Shown: positions 48,564 through 57,464, counted from the first letter of the stretch. The stretch is 64,000 bases of DNA from Caldilineaceae bacterium (GCA_020634815.1 JACKBA010000007.1:111672-175671); one strand, 5' to 3'. Translations and numbers: made by a program. The notes: generated by a model from the letters alone, not told the origin.

Positions 48564-49541
48564 ATGCGTACCGAAGCTACACCTGAACCCCGCTATGACC
48601 TGACGACGATCGGCGAGACCATGCTGCGGCTGAGCGTGCCGGTTGGTGCGCGCCTGGAGATGGCAGCCACGCTCGATGCACGGCCGGGCGGCGCCGAATC
48701 CAACGTGGCGGCGCTGCTGGCGCGGCTGGGCCTGCGCACGGCGTGGTGCGGCGCGCTGCCGGAGTCACCGCTGGGCCGGCTGGTGGCAAATCACCTGCGG
48801 CTGGCCGGCGTCGATCTCGACGGCGTGGCCTGGCGTGCGGACGGACGGCTGGGCACGTACTACGTTGAATTCGCTGCACCCCCGCGGCCGACGCAGGTGA
48901 TCTACGACCGCGCCGACTCCTGCGCGGCCCGGCTGGCGCCGGAGCAGGTGGCGTGGACGCACTTGCGGGACACGCGGCTGCTGCATCTCACCGGCATCAC
49001 GCCGGCGCTCTCCGCCTCCTGCCACGCGATCGTGGTCGAAGCGCAGACGCGGGCACGACAGGCCGGCATCCCCACAAGCTTTGACGTCAACTATCGCGCC
49101 AAGCTCTGGTCCCCTTCTGAAGCCGCGTCCGTGCTCGCGCCGCTGATGACTGGCGTCGACCTGCTCTTTTGTAGCCGGGCCGATGCGCTGCGTCTCTTCG
49201 AGATTACGGGAAGCGACGACGAGATGGTGACGGTGCTGGGCGAGCGTATGAAAGCCGGCATCGCCGTGATGTCCATCGGCGAGGGGGGCGCGGTGGCGTG
49301 GGATGGGTCAACCGTGCTGCATGCGCCGGCCGTGCCGGCCACCATCATCGACCGGCCGGGGGCGGGGGACGCGCTGGCAGCCGGCGTGATCTACGGCTGG
49401 CTGGGCGGCGACCTGGCGCTGGGGCTGCGCTACGGCACGCTGCTGGCCGCGCTGGCGCTCAGCCAGAGCGGCGACATGGTGGTGACGACCCGGGCCGAGG
49501 TCGAGAGCCTGCTGGCCAGCGGCGGCGGCATTATTCGCTAG
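48564..49541 (+). CDS. PfkB family sugar kinase, probable 2-keto-3-deoxygluconate kinase
   Basis: A 325-residue ribokinase-fold kinase. The N-terminal TIGETMLRL and PGGAESNVAALLARLGLRTAW contact the sugar, SFDVNYRAKLWS is typical of KDG kinases, and the catalytic motif is IIDRPGAGDALAAGV (about 258-272), with Arg-Pro replacing the usual Thr-Thr/Gly before GAGD. The enzyme would phosphorylate 2-keto-3-deoxygluconate or a similar acid sugar with ATP. The dehydratase at 46227 could supply its substrate. The gene begins 7 bases after an extended -10 box and seems leaderless. Confidence 0.85.
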   Translation: MRTEATPEPRYDLTTIGETMLRLSVPVGARLEMAATLDARPGGAESNVAALLARLGLRTAWCGALPESPLGRLVANHLRLAGVDLDGVAWRADGRLGTYYVEFAAPPRPTQVIYDRADSCAARLAPEQVAWTHLRDTRLLHLTGITPALSASCHAIVVEAQTRARQAGIPTSFDVNYRAKLWSPSEAASVLAPLMTGVDLLFCSRADALRLFEITGSDDEMVTVLGERMKAGIAVMSIGEGGAVAWDGSTVLHAPAVPATIIDRPGAGDALAAGVIYGWLGGDLALGLRYGTLLAALALSQSGDMVVTTRAEVESLLASGGGIIR

Positions 49542-49552
49542 AGAGCGTTCAA

Positions 49553-49651
49553 ACACAGCCACAAAGCCGCAAAGAACAGGAAGGGGCACGAAGCACCCCT
49601 TTCAATGGCTTCTCTGTGCCTCTTTGTGCACTTCGTGGCTTGGTGGTAGGA
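49553..49651. repeat. CACAAAG-type dispersed repeat, facing arms
   Basis: The tract has GCCACAAAGCCGCAAAG words on the left and GTGCCTCTTTGTGC, CTTCGTGGCTTGG on the right, so the arms are inverted to each other. It separates two convergent genes and may fold as a long imperfect hairpin. Confidence 0.65.
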
Positions 49652-49664
49652 CCTTTCAGTGGCT

Positions 49665-50069
49665 CTAGCGCACGCGGCCGCCGGTCTGTTGCTGGCTGAC
49701 GGCCACGCCGCCCACCACGGAGGCACCGTTGCGCACCAGCGCGTAGCCCGTCTCCACGCCCGCCACGAACTCGTTATTGTCGGCCGGCAGCCAGACCGAC
49801 CGGCGCCACAGCCAGATCTCGTCGCCGGGCTGGTAGCAGGTGGTGATCGCTTCCATGCTGCGGCGAAGCTGCGACGAGCGCGCCTCCACCATGGTGCGAT
49901 AGAGCTCCTCGTAGGGCGCCTGCTCGGCCAGCCAGCCGGCATCGACGGGTTGCAGGGACATGGCCCGCGCGCAGGCATCGGCGCCGCGCACGGCCGCCGG
50001 CACGGGCACGCAGCCGCCCGCAGCAATCACCATCGCCAGGAAAACCAACGTCCCCAGTCGCCGCCTCAT
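49665..50069 (-). CDS. Small lipoprotein of unknown function
   Basis: A 134-residue lipoprotein with signal MRRRLGTLVFLAMVIAAGGC (Cys20). GAGGAAG lies 8 nt before the ATG at 50069, so longer in-frame starts are not needed. The mature part has a helical LYRTMVEARSSQLRRSMEAI segment, CYQPGDEIWLWRRSVWLPAD, which looks like an SH3-like strand pair, and a Gly/Val/Gln tail. The start follows the methyltransferase gene at 58 bp in the same direction. I do not recognise a family. Confidence 0.7.
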   Translation of the reverse strand: MRRRLGTLVFLAMVIAAGGCVPVPAAVRGADACARAMSLQPVDAGWLAEQAPYEELYRTMVEARSSQLRRSMEAITTCYQPGDEIWLWRRSVWLPADNNEFVAGVETGYALVRNGASVVGGVAVSQQQTGGRVR

Positions 50070-50127
50070 CTGCGCTACTTCCTCGTGAACCTGGCCCATT
50101 GCCGGCCGGCGCATCCTCCCCTTCACC

Positions 50128-50991
50128 CTACTTGACCGCGACCACGCCAAACGCCTGGGCGCGCTCCTGCACGCGGCGGAAACCCGCTTCGGTGAGCCGG
50201 CGCACCACGCCGCGCGTCACCGTCGCCCCCGACTTGCTCTCCGGGTTGCCGATGTAGTGAAAGAGGCGCCCGCCGCGGCGCAGCACGCGCAGCAGTTCCC
50301 GGTAGAAGGCCAGCGAGTAGAGCTCTCCCGCCAGGCTGAACATGGGCGGGTCGTGGATGATGGCGTCAAAGGATGCGTCGGCAAAGGTCGTGATCACTTC
50401 CTCGACGTCGCCCAGCAGCGGCGTGATGGCCGGCGTGGCAAAGAGCCGGTGCGACCATGGGTTGCGACGGATGATCGCATGCACGGCGGGATCGAGCTCG
50501 ACCGTCGTCACCTGCGCGCCCTTCTCGGCAGCAGCCAGCGCAGTGTAGCCCAGGCCGGTGCACGTGTCGAGGACGCGCCCGGCCAGCGGGCCCGCCGCGC
50601 GGATCTTGGCGAGCGTGTCCTGGTGCGGGTCCGTATCCTTGATGCGGTGCATGGGGATGCCCGAAATGAGCATGGTCGGCGCGCCGCTCGTGGGATAGAG
50701 CGTGTAGACGCGCTGCGTCTCCCCCGAGAAGATCTGTATCTTCTCGACCTGCCCGTCCGCACAAGTGTAACAGCCGTTCTCGTCGCCGGCGATCTCCTCC
50801 AGATCGGGCCAGGCGACGGCTGTGCCGCCAGGGAAGATGGCGGCGGCATCGCCCAGCTCGACGTCGACCTGGCTCACGTTGAGGTCGGGCGAGACGCGGG
50901 CGCGCACCTCTTGCCGGCGGCGCGCCGCCAGCAGCGCATCGGCCGCAGCCGCCGCAAGCGTTACGGGGAAGGAAGTGTCAGATCGGTTCAT
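50128..50991 (-). CDS. SAM-dependent methyltransferase with N-terminal extension
   Basis: A 287-residue methyltransferase. About 120 N-terminal residues precede the Rossmann core and include YTCADGQVEKIQIFSGETQRVYTL. Motif I is VLDTCTGLGYTALAA (about 140-154), strand 2 ends VELDP, and the catalytic region is IIHDPPMFSLAGELYS, a DPPM motif in place of the DPPY/NPPY of N-methyltransferases. Similar proteins are found in archaea and some bacteria as spermine synthase-like methyltransferases of unknown target. Nucleic acid or polyamine substrates are possible. Confidence 0.82.
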   Translation of the reverse strand: MNRSDTSFPVTLAAAAADALLAARRRQEVRARVSPDLNVSQVDVELGDAAAIFPGGTAVAWPDLEEIAGDENGCYTCADGQVEKIQIFSGETQRVYTLYPTSGAPTMLISGIPMHRIKDTDPHQDTLAKIRAAGPLAGRVLDTCTGLGYTALAAAEKGAQVTTVELDPAVHAIIRRNPWSHRLFATPAITPLLGDVEEVITTFADASFDAIIHDPPMFSLAGELYSLAFYRELLRVLRRGGRLFHYIGNPESKSGATVTRGVVRRLTEAGFRRVQERAQAFGVVAVK

Positions 50992-51333
50992 TCATCGTGC
51001 TCGATTCCGCATCATGCCGGGCGCCGTCATAGCACCCCACATGGTAACACAAACGCTGGCGGCCAGGCCTCTCCTCAGCCGGGGCAAGGCCCGACCGTGT
51101 GGCGAGCCCTGCCGGTGTGCGACGCGGAATGAAGTAGACCCTCGCACGCCGGCAAATTTACAGCCGGGGCCGATCATGTTATAAATGATCATTCGATTGG
51201 GGATGATTCATCTGCATCTTCCCGACACGGCCGAGCCAGGTCGAATTGTGCGGACAACGGTGCTAGCGGGCATCGGTTCGCCCGCCGGCGTCGTCGGGAA
51301 GATGCTGTCTAGGTATACGGCGCATCGTTTGGT
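50992..51333. other. Divergent intergenic region, 342 bp
   Basis: This gap between the leftward methyltransferase and the rightward DedA gene holds the promoter listed at 51157-51185, followed by an AATGATCATT palindrome (51184-51193) near the expected start site. Short frames in it lack ribosome sites and are not credible genes. Confidence 0.5.
51157..51185 (+). promoter_or_regulatory. Sigma-70 promoter of the dedA-like gene
   Basis: TTTACA (51157-51162), a 17-bp spacer and TATAAA (51180-51185) give 10 of 12 consensus matches. The leader would be about 140 nt. The palindrome AATGATCATT at the start site could be an operator. Confidence 0.7.
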
Positions 51334-51957
51334 ATGGAAGTTCTCGAGCAGATTTGGACGGCTATTCGCACCGGGACGCCGCCCGACCTTGGTGTCTGGA
51401 GCTATGTCTTTATCACGATTCTGGTCTTTCTGGAAGGCCCCAGCGTCACCCTGGTCGCCGGGGCCATGGCAGCATCCGGAATCCTGCGGGTCGACCTGGT
51501 CTTCGTGGCCGCCGCTATCGGCAACTTCCTGGCCGACTACTGGTGGTATTCGCTAGGGTATTTTGGGGGCTCGCGCGGCTTCATCTATCGCTTTCACTGG
51601 TTTCAACGGCGGCGCGAGCAGATCGAAAAGCTGGAAGCCGGCATGCACGAGCATGGCGTGCGCATGTATTTGATGGCCAAGGTTTCGCTTGGCCTGCTGA
51701 CGATCCCGACGTTGCTCTCCGCCGGGCTGGCACGGGTGCCGTGGTATCGGCTCGTCGTCGTCAGCCTGATTGTGGAACCGATTTGGACCGGCTTCCTGGT
51801 CTTTGCCGGCTATAACCTGGGCCAGTATCTGACGCAATTTGAACGCGGCATTCAGATCATTGCCCTCATCGGCGGCATTATCCTGTTACTGGTCTTCATC
51901 TGGTTTTATCGCCGCATGTTCCGGCGCATCACCCACATGGACAACGCCATTTCGTAG
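51334..51957 (+). CDS. DedA/VTT (SNARE-associated) family membrane protein
   Basis: A 207-residue polytopic membrane protein of the DedA superfamily. Helix pairs occur at about 25-70 and 110-165, with a final helix at about 173-195. Family features are FLEGPSVTLVAGAMAASG (re-entrant region), a glycine-rich GNFLADYWWYSLGYFGG and KVSLGLLTIPTLLSAGLARVPW. DedA proteins act as half-transporters or lipid flippases in membrane homeostasis; several transport undecaprenyl phosphate. The function here is by family. Upstream glycosyl or lipid genes follow directly, consistent with envelope work. Confidence 0.88.
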   Translation: MEVLEQIWTAIRTGTPPDLGVWSYVFITILVFLEGPSVTLVAGAMAASGILRVDLVFVAAAIGNFLADYWWYSLGYFGGSRGFIYRFHWFQRRREQIEKLEAGMHEHGVRMYLMAKVSLGLLTIPTLLSAGLARVPWYRLVVVSLIVEPIWTGFLVFAGYNLGQYLTQFERGIQIIALIGGIILLLVFIWFYRRMFRRITHMDNAIS

Positions 51958-52022
51958 GCAAAGACGCAACGACGCGGCAACAGTGTAGAGGCACACTTGG
52001 TGTGGGGGACAGACGACCATCT

Positions 52023-53240
52023 ATGCGGATTCTTTTCTCCGGACAATCCTATTATCGCAAGGACAACGGCCAGGCCGTTTTCATGATTCGCCTGGCCGAG
52101 GGGCTGGTAGCAGCCGGGCACGATGTCATGGCACTGGCGCCCTCGGAGAAGGGTATCTCCGAACGCACCGTCATCGGCGGCGTCATCGTGCAGACGGTGC
52201 CGGCCCTGCACATCGGCCATAACCTCAACATTACCGCCTTCAACGACAGCCAAGTTGACGCTACACTGGCCGAGTTCCGCCCCGACGTCGTGCACATCCA
52301 GGATCACTTCTTTCTCAACCGCACGGTGCTGCGGCTGGCGCGGCGGCGCAACATTCGCGTCGTCGGCACCAATCACTTCCTGCCCGCCAACTGGTCGAAC
52401 AACCTGTTCATCCCGCGCAGCGTGCAGGGCGTGGTGCACAAGGCCATGTGGTACAACATGCTGGAAGTCTTCAACCAGCTCGACGCCGCCACGACGCCGA
52501 CGGAGACGGCCGTCGCCATCCTGCGCAAACAGGACATCCACATCCCGGTCAAGGCCATCTCGTGCGGCGTGGACCAGGACGAGTTCTACCCGCGCCCCGC
52601 CATCGACCCGGCGGTCATGCGCCGGCGTTTCCGCATCGCCACCGACCGCACGGTGCTGCTCTACGTGGGGCGCATCGATCGCGAGAAGGGGCTGGACGAC
52701 GTCGTTGAAGCGGCCGCGATGCTGGCCAACGAGCCGGTGCAATTCGCCATTGCCGGCAAGGGCATGTACCGCGACCAGTTGATGGAACTGGTGAGCAGCC
52801 GCGGACTGAGCCGCATGATCACCTTCCCCGGCTTTGTCAGCAGCGAGGATCTGCCGTTGCTGCTCAACAGCGTGGATGCCTTCATCATGCCTAGCGCGCA
52901 GGAGTTGCAGAGCATTGCCACGCTGGAAGCCATGTCGTGCGGCAAGCCGGTGCTGGTCGCCAATGCGCGCGCCCTGCCCGAGCTGGTGGAGCACGGCGTC
53001 AACGGCTATCTCTTCAAGCCCTTCAATCCGGCCAGCATCGCCGGCACGGTGCAACTCTTCCTGACCAAGCGCAGCCGCTGGCAGGAGATGGGGATGGCCG
53101 GGCTGGAACGGGCGCGGCCGCATCATCTCGTCAACACCATCCGCCGCTACGTGGAATGGTACGAGAGCGTCATCGGCGGACCGGCGGCATCGATCTCCTA
53201 CCAGGCAAACGCCGGCGCACGGATGCCGTCGGCGAATTAG
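52023..53240 (+). CDS. GT4 family glycosyltransferase, lipid- or envelope-type
   Basis: A 405-residue retaining GT-B glycosyltransferase. The N-terminal acceptor domain starts MRILFSGQSYYRKDNGQAVF with VVHIQDHFFLNR; the donor domain has LLYVGRIDREKGLDDVVEA and the GT4 E-x7-E-type region AQELQSIATLEAMSCGKPVLV. The ATG at 52023 is the family start. It resembles diglucosyl-diacylglycerol or mannosyl-phospholipid transferases, using a nucleotide sugar at the inner membrane face. Exact donor and acceptor are unknown. Its neighbours are DedA upstream and an SCP2 protein downstream, 57 bp away. Confidence 0.85.
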   Translation: MRILFSGQSYYRKDNGQAVFMIRLAEGLVAAGHDVMALAPSEKGISERTVIGGVIVQTVPALHIGHNLNITAFNDSQVDATLAEFRPDVVHIQDHFFLNRTVLRLARRRNIRVVGTNHFLPANWSNNLFIPRSVQGVVHKAMWYNMLEVFNQLDAATTPTETAVAILRKQDIHIPVKAISCGVDQDEFYPRPAIDPAVMRRRFRIATDRTVLLYVGRIDREKGLDDVVEAAAMLANEPVQFAIAGKGMYRDQLMELVSSRGLSRMITFPGFVSSEDLPLLLNSVDAFIMPSAQELQSIATLEAMSCGKPVLVANARALPELVEHGVNGYLFKPFNPASIAGTVQLFLTKRSRWQEMGMAGLERARPHHLVNTIRRYVEWYESVIGGPAASISYQANAGARMPSAN

Positions 53241-53297
53241 CGGCGCGGCGTCGACCGGTCGCCGGCCCCAATCCCAATTCTGCTGAGTCCATCACCT

Positions 53298-53702
53298 ATG
53301 GCTGTCTACGATTCCACCGAGCAGTTCTATGCCGTCATGAAGGATGTCTTCGACCAGGTCATGCAGCACCCGGACCACATCGAGTCCTTCACGCGCAGCA
53401 ACCTCGTCATCCGCATGAGCACGACGGACCCCGACGCCGAGATCCTGCTGGACGGGCGCCAGCCGCCGCTAGAGGTCTTTTTTGGCGAACGGCCCGGCCG
53501 CGCCAACCTGGAAATCAGTCTGGAGGCCGACCTGCTGCACGCCATGTGGCTGGGCGTGGAGAGCACGCAGCAGGCGTTCCTCACCGGGCGCATCCGCACG
53601 CGCGGCAACCTGCTCAAGGCTATGCAACTGGTGGAACTCTTCGCCGAAGCCGAGCGCATCTATCCGGCCGTGGCTCAGCAGTACGGGCTGCCCGGGGCCT
53701 GA
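53298..53702 (+). CDS. SCP2-like lipid-binding domain protein
   Basis: A 134-residue SCP2 domain protein, the second in the window. The strand pattern VIRMSTTDPDAEILLDGRQPPLEVFF and the following ISLEADLLHAMWLGVESTQQAFLTGRI with RTRGNLLKAMQL match the domain, with the typical ligand-tunnel helices at both ends. It probably binds a hydrophobic ligand in the cytoplasm and may be cotranscribed with the upstream glycosyltransferase. Its downstream border is a dispersed repeat. Confidence 0.82.
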   Translation: MAVYDSTEQFYAVMKDVFDQVMQHPDHIESFTRSNLVIRMSTTDPDAEILLDGRQPPLEVFFGERPGRANLEISLEADLLHAMWLGVESTQQAFLTGRIRTRGNLLKAMQLVELFAEAERIYPAVAQQYGLPGA

Positions 53703-53710
53703 AGAAGAGA

Positions 53711-53800
53711 AGGGCTGCCACGAAGTCGCAAAGGACACAAAGGGGCACAAAGAAGAATCCTCAAGATTTCTCTGCGTTTTCTCCTGCGGCTCTGCGTCAG
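53711..53800. repeat. CACAAAG-type dispersed repeat
   Basis: Left words GCCACGAAGTCGCAAAGG and CACAAAGGGGCACAAAG face right words TTCTCTGCGTTTTCTCC and GGCTCTGCG, so the arms are again inverted. It lies between the SCP2 gene and the dnaG promoter. Confidence 0.65.
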
Positions 53801-53841
53801 AGTTGTTCGGATCTTCACGGCGCCCGATTCGCCGGATCGCT

Positions 53842-53870
53842 TTGACACCCAGTAGAACAAACGTTATAAT
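53842..53870 (+). promoter_or_regulatory. Consensus sigma-70 promoter of the dnaG-rpoD operon
   Basis: TTGACA (53842-53847), a 17-bp spacer and TATAAT (53865-53870) are a perfect match at all 12 positions. Transcription should start near 53877, about 50 nt before dnaG. Confidence 0.92.
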
Positions 53871-53928
53871 GCCCGCCATCCAGGCTGGCTAATCGAGTCC
53901 CTGCCGTGGCGACGGAGTGCGTTTGATT

Positions 53929-55911
53929 ATGGTTGGCAGCGTCACGGACGAAGTAAGACAGCGGGTTGATGTCGTCGAGTTGATCTCGCGCTATACGCCG
54001 CTCAAGCGCGCCGGCAGCGTCTACAAGGGGCTGTGCCCCTTTCACAGCGAGCGCACGCCGAGCTTTGTCGTCTTTCCCCACACGGGGACCTGGCACTGCT
54101 TCGGCGCCTGCGGAACCGGCGGTGACGTCTTCTCGTTTGTGATGCAGAAGGAGAACCTCTCCTTCCGCGAGGCACTCCAGATGCTGGCGCAACAGGTCGG
54201 CGTCGACCTGAGCGCCGGCGAACAGGACAGCGGCGCCGATCAGCGCACGCGGTTGGTCGAAGCCAACGAGGCCGCCGCCCAGTATTTCCAGCACATCCTT
54301 ACTCACCACGCCGGCGCGGCCGGGGCACGCGGCTATCTGGAGCGGCGCGGCATCGACGATGCGACGGCGGCGCGCTTCCGCCTCGGCTATGCGCTCGACG
54401 GCTGGAGCGGGCTGCGCGACCACCTGCTCGAACGGGGCTTTGCGCTCGAGTTGCTGCTCGAAGCCGGCCTCATCAAGCGCAACGAGGAGCGCCAGAGCAC
54501 CTACGACGCCTTCCGCAATCGGGTTATCTACCCCATTTGCGACAGACAGGGTCGCGTGATAGGGTTTGGGGGGCGCGTGCTGGACGACAGCGTGCCCAAA
54601 TATTTGAACACGGCCGAAACACCGCTCTTTCACAAAAGCCACGTGGTCTACGGTCTCGACCAGGCGCACCGGGCCATCCGCGAGCGCGACCAGGTCGTCA
54701 TCGTCGAAGGCTATATGGATGTCATTGCCGCCCACCAGTTCGGCTATACTAACGTGGTGGCGTGCATGGGCACGGCGCTGACGCCCGATCAGTTGCAGCA
54801 ACTCCAGCGCTACACCAGCAATTTCGTGCTGGCGCTGGATGCCGACAACGCCGGGCAGCAGGCCACCATCCGGGGATTGAACCAGGCCCGCCAGGCGCTG
54901 GCCCGGGTGCGCAAGCCGGTGGTGACGCCCGGCGGCCGCGTGCAGTTGGAGGACCGGCTGGGCGCCAACCTGTTCATCACGACGCTGCCCGAAGGCCGCG
55001 ACCCGGACGACGTCATCCGCCAGGACAGGCCGCTGTGGGAGCGCACCGTCGCCAATGCGCAGCCGCTGGTCGATTTCTATTTCGCCGTCGTCGCCCGCCA
55101 GAGTGACCTGAGCAGCGCCCGCGGCAAGGGCGAGGCCGTCGCCGAACTGACGCCGCTGATTGCGGAACTGGGCGACGAGATCGAACGGCAGCACTACATC
55201 CAGCAACTGAGCCGGATGGTGCAGATCGACGAGATGACGATCGCCAGCCGCGTCCAGGCATCGGCCCGCACCATGCGGGCGGGGATCGAGGCACGCCGGC
55301 GCAGCAGTACGGCCCCGGCGCCCGAAGAACCGCCCGTCGCAGCGCCGCCGCCACGCAAGGAGATAGCGCCCGCCGCCGGCCGCTACGATCGCGAAGATCA
55401 TTTGCTGGCGAACTTGCTGGCCGACGGCGACCTGCTGGTGTGGCTGGCGGGCGTGACGGATCGCTACAGCCTGGCGCCGATCCATGCGGCGGACTGGCAG
55501 CACGTGGAGAACCAGGAGATTTTCCGGGCGCTCAAGCAGTTTCTCAGCGGGGATGAACCTTGGGACATCGAGCTTTTTCAGGATATGCTGGATGGGCAAC
55601 TGCACGGGCGACTGGCCCGGCTGGCGGCCTATGCGTCGACGCTGCCCAACCCGGATGTCATGGTGATGCGCGAGGACGCGGTCAAGGTGTTGTTGCGCAT
55701 GCGCCAGGATCGGCTGCGCGCCGAGACGACCCGCATCAAGTACCTGCTGGACGAATTCCAGCGCGAGGGCGACCAGGAGTCGTTGCGCAGCTTTGACCGC
55801 ATCAACAACCTGAACCTGCGCGAGCTGGCGCACCTGCAACGGGTGACCGTGCTGATACCGCAGGAGATGTTTCGCAGAAATGCACGGCCGCAGGCAATCA
55901 AGCTGTCATAG
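53929..55911 (+). CDS. dnaG: DNA primase
   Basis: A 660-residue primase that makes RNA primers at the replication fork. The N-terminal zinc-binding domain has CPFHSERTPSF followed by HCFGACGTGGD, so the ligand pattern is CX2H and CX3C, one residue wider than the usual CX2C. The TOPRIM core has IVEGYMDVIAAHQFG and ALDADNAGQQA. The C-terminal helical domain (about 460-660), which contacts DnaB helicase, is preceded by a Pro/Ala-rich linker. The ATG at 53929 is used with GGAG 11 nt upstream; a TTG at 53923 or GTG at 53917 are alternatives. First gene of an operon with rpoD. Confidence 0.96.
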   Translation: MVGSVTDEVRQRVDVVELISRYTPLKRAGSVYKGLCPFHSERTPSFVVFPHTGTWHCFGACGTGGDVFSFVMQKENLSFREALQMLAQQVGVDLSAGEQDSGADQRTRLVEANEAAAQYFQHILTHHAGAAGARGYLERRGIDDATAARFRLGYALDGWSGLRDHLLERGFALELLLEAGLIKRNEERQSTYDAFRNRVIYPICDRQGRVIGFGGRVLDDSVPKYLNTAETPLFHKSHVVYGLDQAHRAIRERDQVVIVEGYMDVIAAHQFGYTNVVACMGTALTPDQLQQLQRYTSNFVLALDADNAGQQATIRGLNQARQALARVRKPVVTPGGRVQLEDRLGANLFITTLPEGRDPDDVIRQDRPLWERTVANAQPLVDFYFAVVARQSDLSSARGKGEAVAELTPLIAELGDEIERQHYIQQLSRMVQIDEMTIASRVQASARTMRAGIEARRRSSTAPAPEEPPVAAPPPRKEIAPAAGRYDREDHLLANLLADGDLLVWLAGVTDRYSLAPIHAADWQHVENQEIFRALKQFLSGDEPWDIELFQDMLDGQLHGRLARLAAYASTLPNPDVMVMREDAVKVLLRMRQDRLRAETTRIKYLLDEFQREGDQESLRSFDRINNLNLRELAHLQRVTVLIPQEMFRRNARPQAIKLS

Positions 55912-55938
55912 TGTCAATTGAGGCAAACCAGGGAATCG

Positions 55939-57264
55939 ATGGCGAAGCCAATTCAACCTACCCCAGATAACGAAGAACCCGAAGACGACCTGGACGTGAT
56001 CGTGCCCCTGCCCCGCCGGGCCGGTGGCAACGACAGCGAACTGGACGAATATATCCACCTGGGCGAGCCCAAGCGGGCGCAGGAGGAAGACCTTTTCGAG
56101 GAAGAGCCGGAGACCGCCGAATCCGAGGAGGATGCCGCGCCGATCCCGCGGATTGAGCGCGACACGAAACTCGAAGAGGAGATCGAGCAGGAAAAATACG
56201 TACCGATTGAGTCGCTCATTGCCGACGTCCAGGAGGTCGGTCAGAGCCTGGACCCTGTACGCATGTACCTGCGCGACATCGGCCGGCATCCGCTGCTCAC
56301 CGCCGAGGAAGAGATGGATCTGGCCGAGAAGATCCGGCTGGGCGTCGAGGGCGAAGAGAAGCTGGAGACGCTGCTGCACGGCCGCACCGAGGCCGAGCTG
56401 AGCGACGAGGAACTCGACCAGAAAGACGAACTGGAACTGCAAGTGGCGCAGGGGCGCAACGCGCACAACAAACTGGCGCAGAGCAACCTGCGCCTGGTGG
56501 TGAGCGTGGCCAAGCGCTACATCGGCCGCGGGCTCAACTTCCTCGACCTGATCCAGGAGGGCAACCTGGGTCTGCTGCGCGCCGTGGACAAGTTCGACCA
56601 CACGCTGGGTTTCAAGTTCAGCACCTACGCCACGTGGTGGATCCGCCAGGCCATCAGCCGCGCCATCGCCGACCAGGCGCGCACCATCCGCATCCCCGTG
56701 CACATGGTGGAGACGATCAACCGCCAGTCGCGCACGCAGCGCCGCCTGCAACAGGAGCTGGGCCGCGAGCCCACCTTCGAGGAGATCGCGATCGAGATGG
56801 AGTTCCTGGAGCCGGCCGACGTGCGGGCGCTCAAGGAGTTCCTGACCAAGAGTCGCGTCATGGAGCCGGAGGTGGAGCGCCGCGTCGAGCGGGCCGCCGC
56901 CAAGGTGCGCCGCATCCAGCGCCTGAGCCACGAACCGCTGAGCCTGGACACGCCCGTCGGCTCCGAGGAGAACAGCTACCTGGGCGACTTCATCGAGGAT
57001 GACACGCTGCCCGGACCGGTGGACTCGGCCAGCCGCCGCCTGCTCAAGGAGCAGATGGGCGAAATCCTCGACGGGCTGAGCGAGCGCGAGCGCCGGGTGC
57101 TCATCATGCGCTTCGGGCTGGAAGATGGCGTCACCCGCACGCTGGAAGATGTGGGCAAGGAATTCAACGTCACCCGCGAGCGCGTGCGCCAGATCGAAGC
57201 CAAGGCCCTGCGCAAGCTCCGCCACCCGTTGCGCAGCAGGAAGTTGCGCGACTACCTGGCGTAG
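55939..57264 (+). CDS. rpoD: Primary RNA polymerase sigma factor (RpoD/SigA)
   Basis: A 441-residue housekeeping sigma factor. A highly acidic N-terminal part (about 1-90) takes the place of region 1.1. Region 1.2 has DPVRMYLRDIGRHPLLTAEEE, region 2 has LRLVVSVAKRYIGRGL, DLIQEGNLGLLRAVDKFD and FSTYATWWIRQAI for -10 recognition and melting, region 3 is IPVHMVETINR onwards, and region 4.2 has LEDVGKEFNVTRERVRQIE for -35 recognition. The ATG at 55939 is 27 bp after dnaG. The consensus hexamers found elsewhere in the window fit this sigma factor. Operon with dnaG. Confidence 0.96.
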   Translation: MAKPIQPTPDNEEPEDDLDVIVPLPRRAGGNDSELDEYIHLGEPKRAQEEDLFEEEPETAESEEDAAPIPRIERDTKLEEEIEQEKYVPIESLIADVQEVGQSLDPVRMYLRDIGRHPLLTAEEEMDLAEKIRLGVEGEEKLETLLHGRTEAELSDEELDQKDELELQVAQGRNAHNKLAQSNLRLVVSVAKRYIGRGLNFLDLIQEGNLGLLRAVDKFDHTLGFKFSTYATWWIRQAISRAIADQARTIRIPVHMVETINRQSRTQRRLQQELGREPTFEEIAIEMEFLEPADVRALKEFLTKSRVMEPEVERRVERAAAKVRRIQRLSHEPLSLDTPVGSEENSYLGDFIEDDTLPGPVDSASRRLLKEQMGEILDGLSERERRVLIMRFGLEDGVTRTLEDVGKEFNVTRERVRQIEAKALRKLRHPLRSRKLRDYLA

Positions 57265-57299
57265 AGCTAGACAAGAAGGTTGTGGAGAGCGCCCGCATT

Positions 57300-57375
57300 T
57301 TGACGCAGAGGCGCAGAGAAGCAGAGATAGCGCAGAGGAATTCCGGTCATTTGCCAGGGATTTCCCCTGCGCTTT
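57300..57375. repeat. GCAGAG-type dispersed repeat
   Basis: A tract of GACGCAGAGGCGCAGAG and AGCGCAGAGG words faces CCCTGCGCTTTCT. It is a variant of the CACAAAG-type family and lies after rpoD, where it may act in termination. Confidence 0.55.
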
Positions 57376-57464
57376 CTAGTTTTCACCAGCGTCTTCGAAA
57401 GCCGCTAATCACCAAACCGATTCTTCATACTTCAACCTGATCTACATCACAGAAAGGATTGCTC

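Noticed and set aside
53815..55839. A 674-codon leftward open frame opposite dnaG, and similar long frames opposite rpoD, maeB, recJ and the hybrid kinase
   Set aside because: All are antisense to clear genes in GC-rich DNA, lack ribosome sites and have shadow composition.
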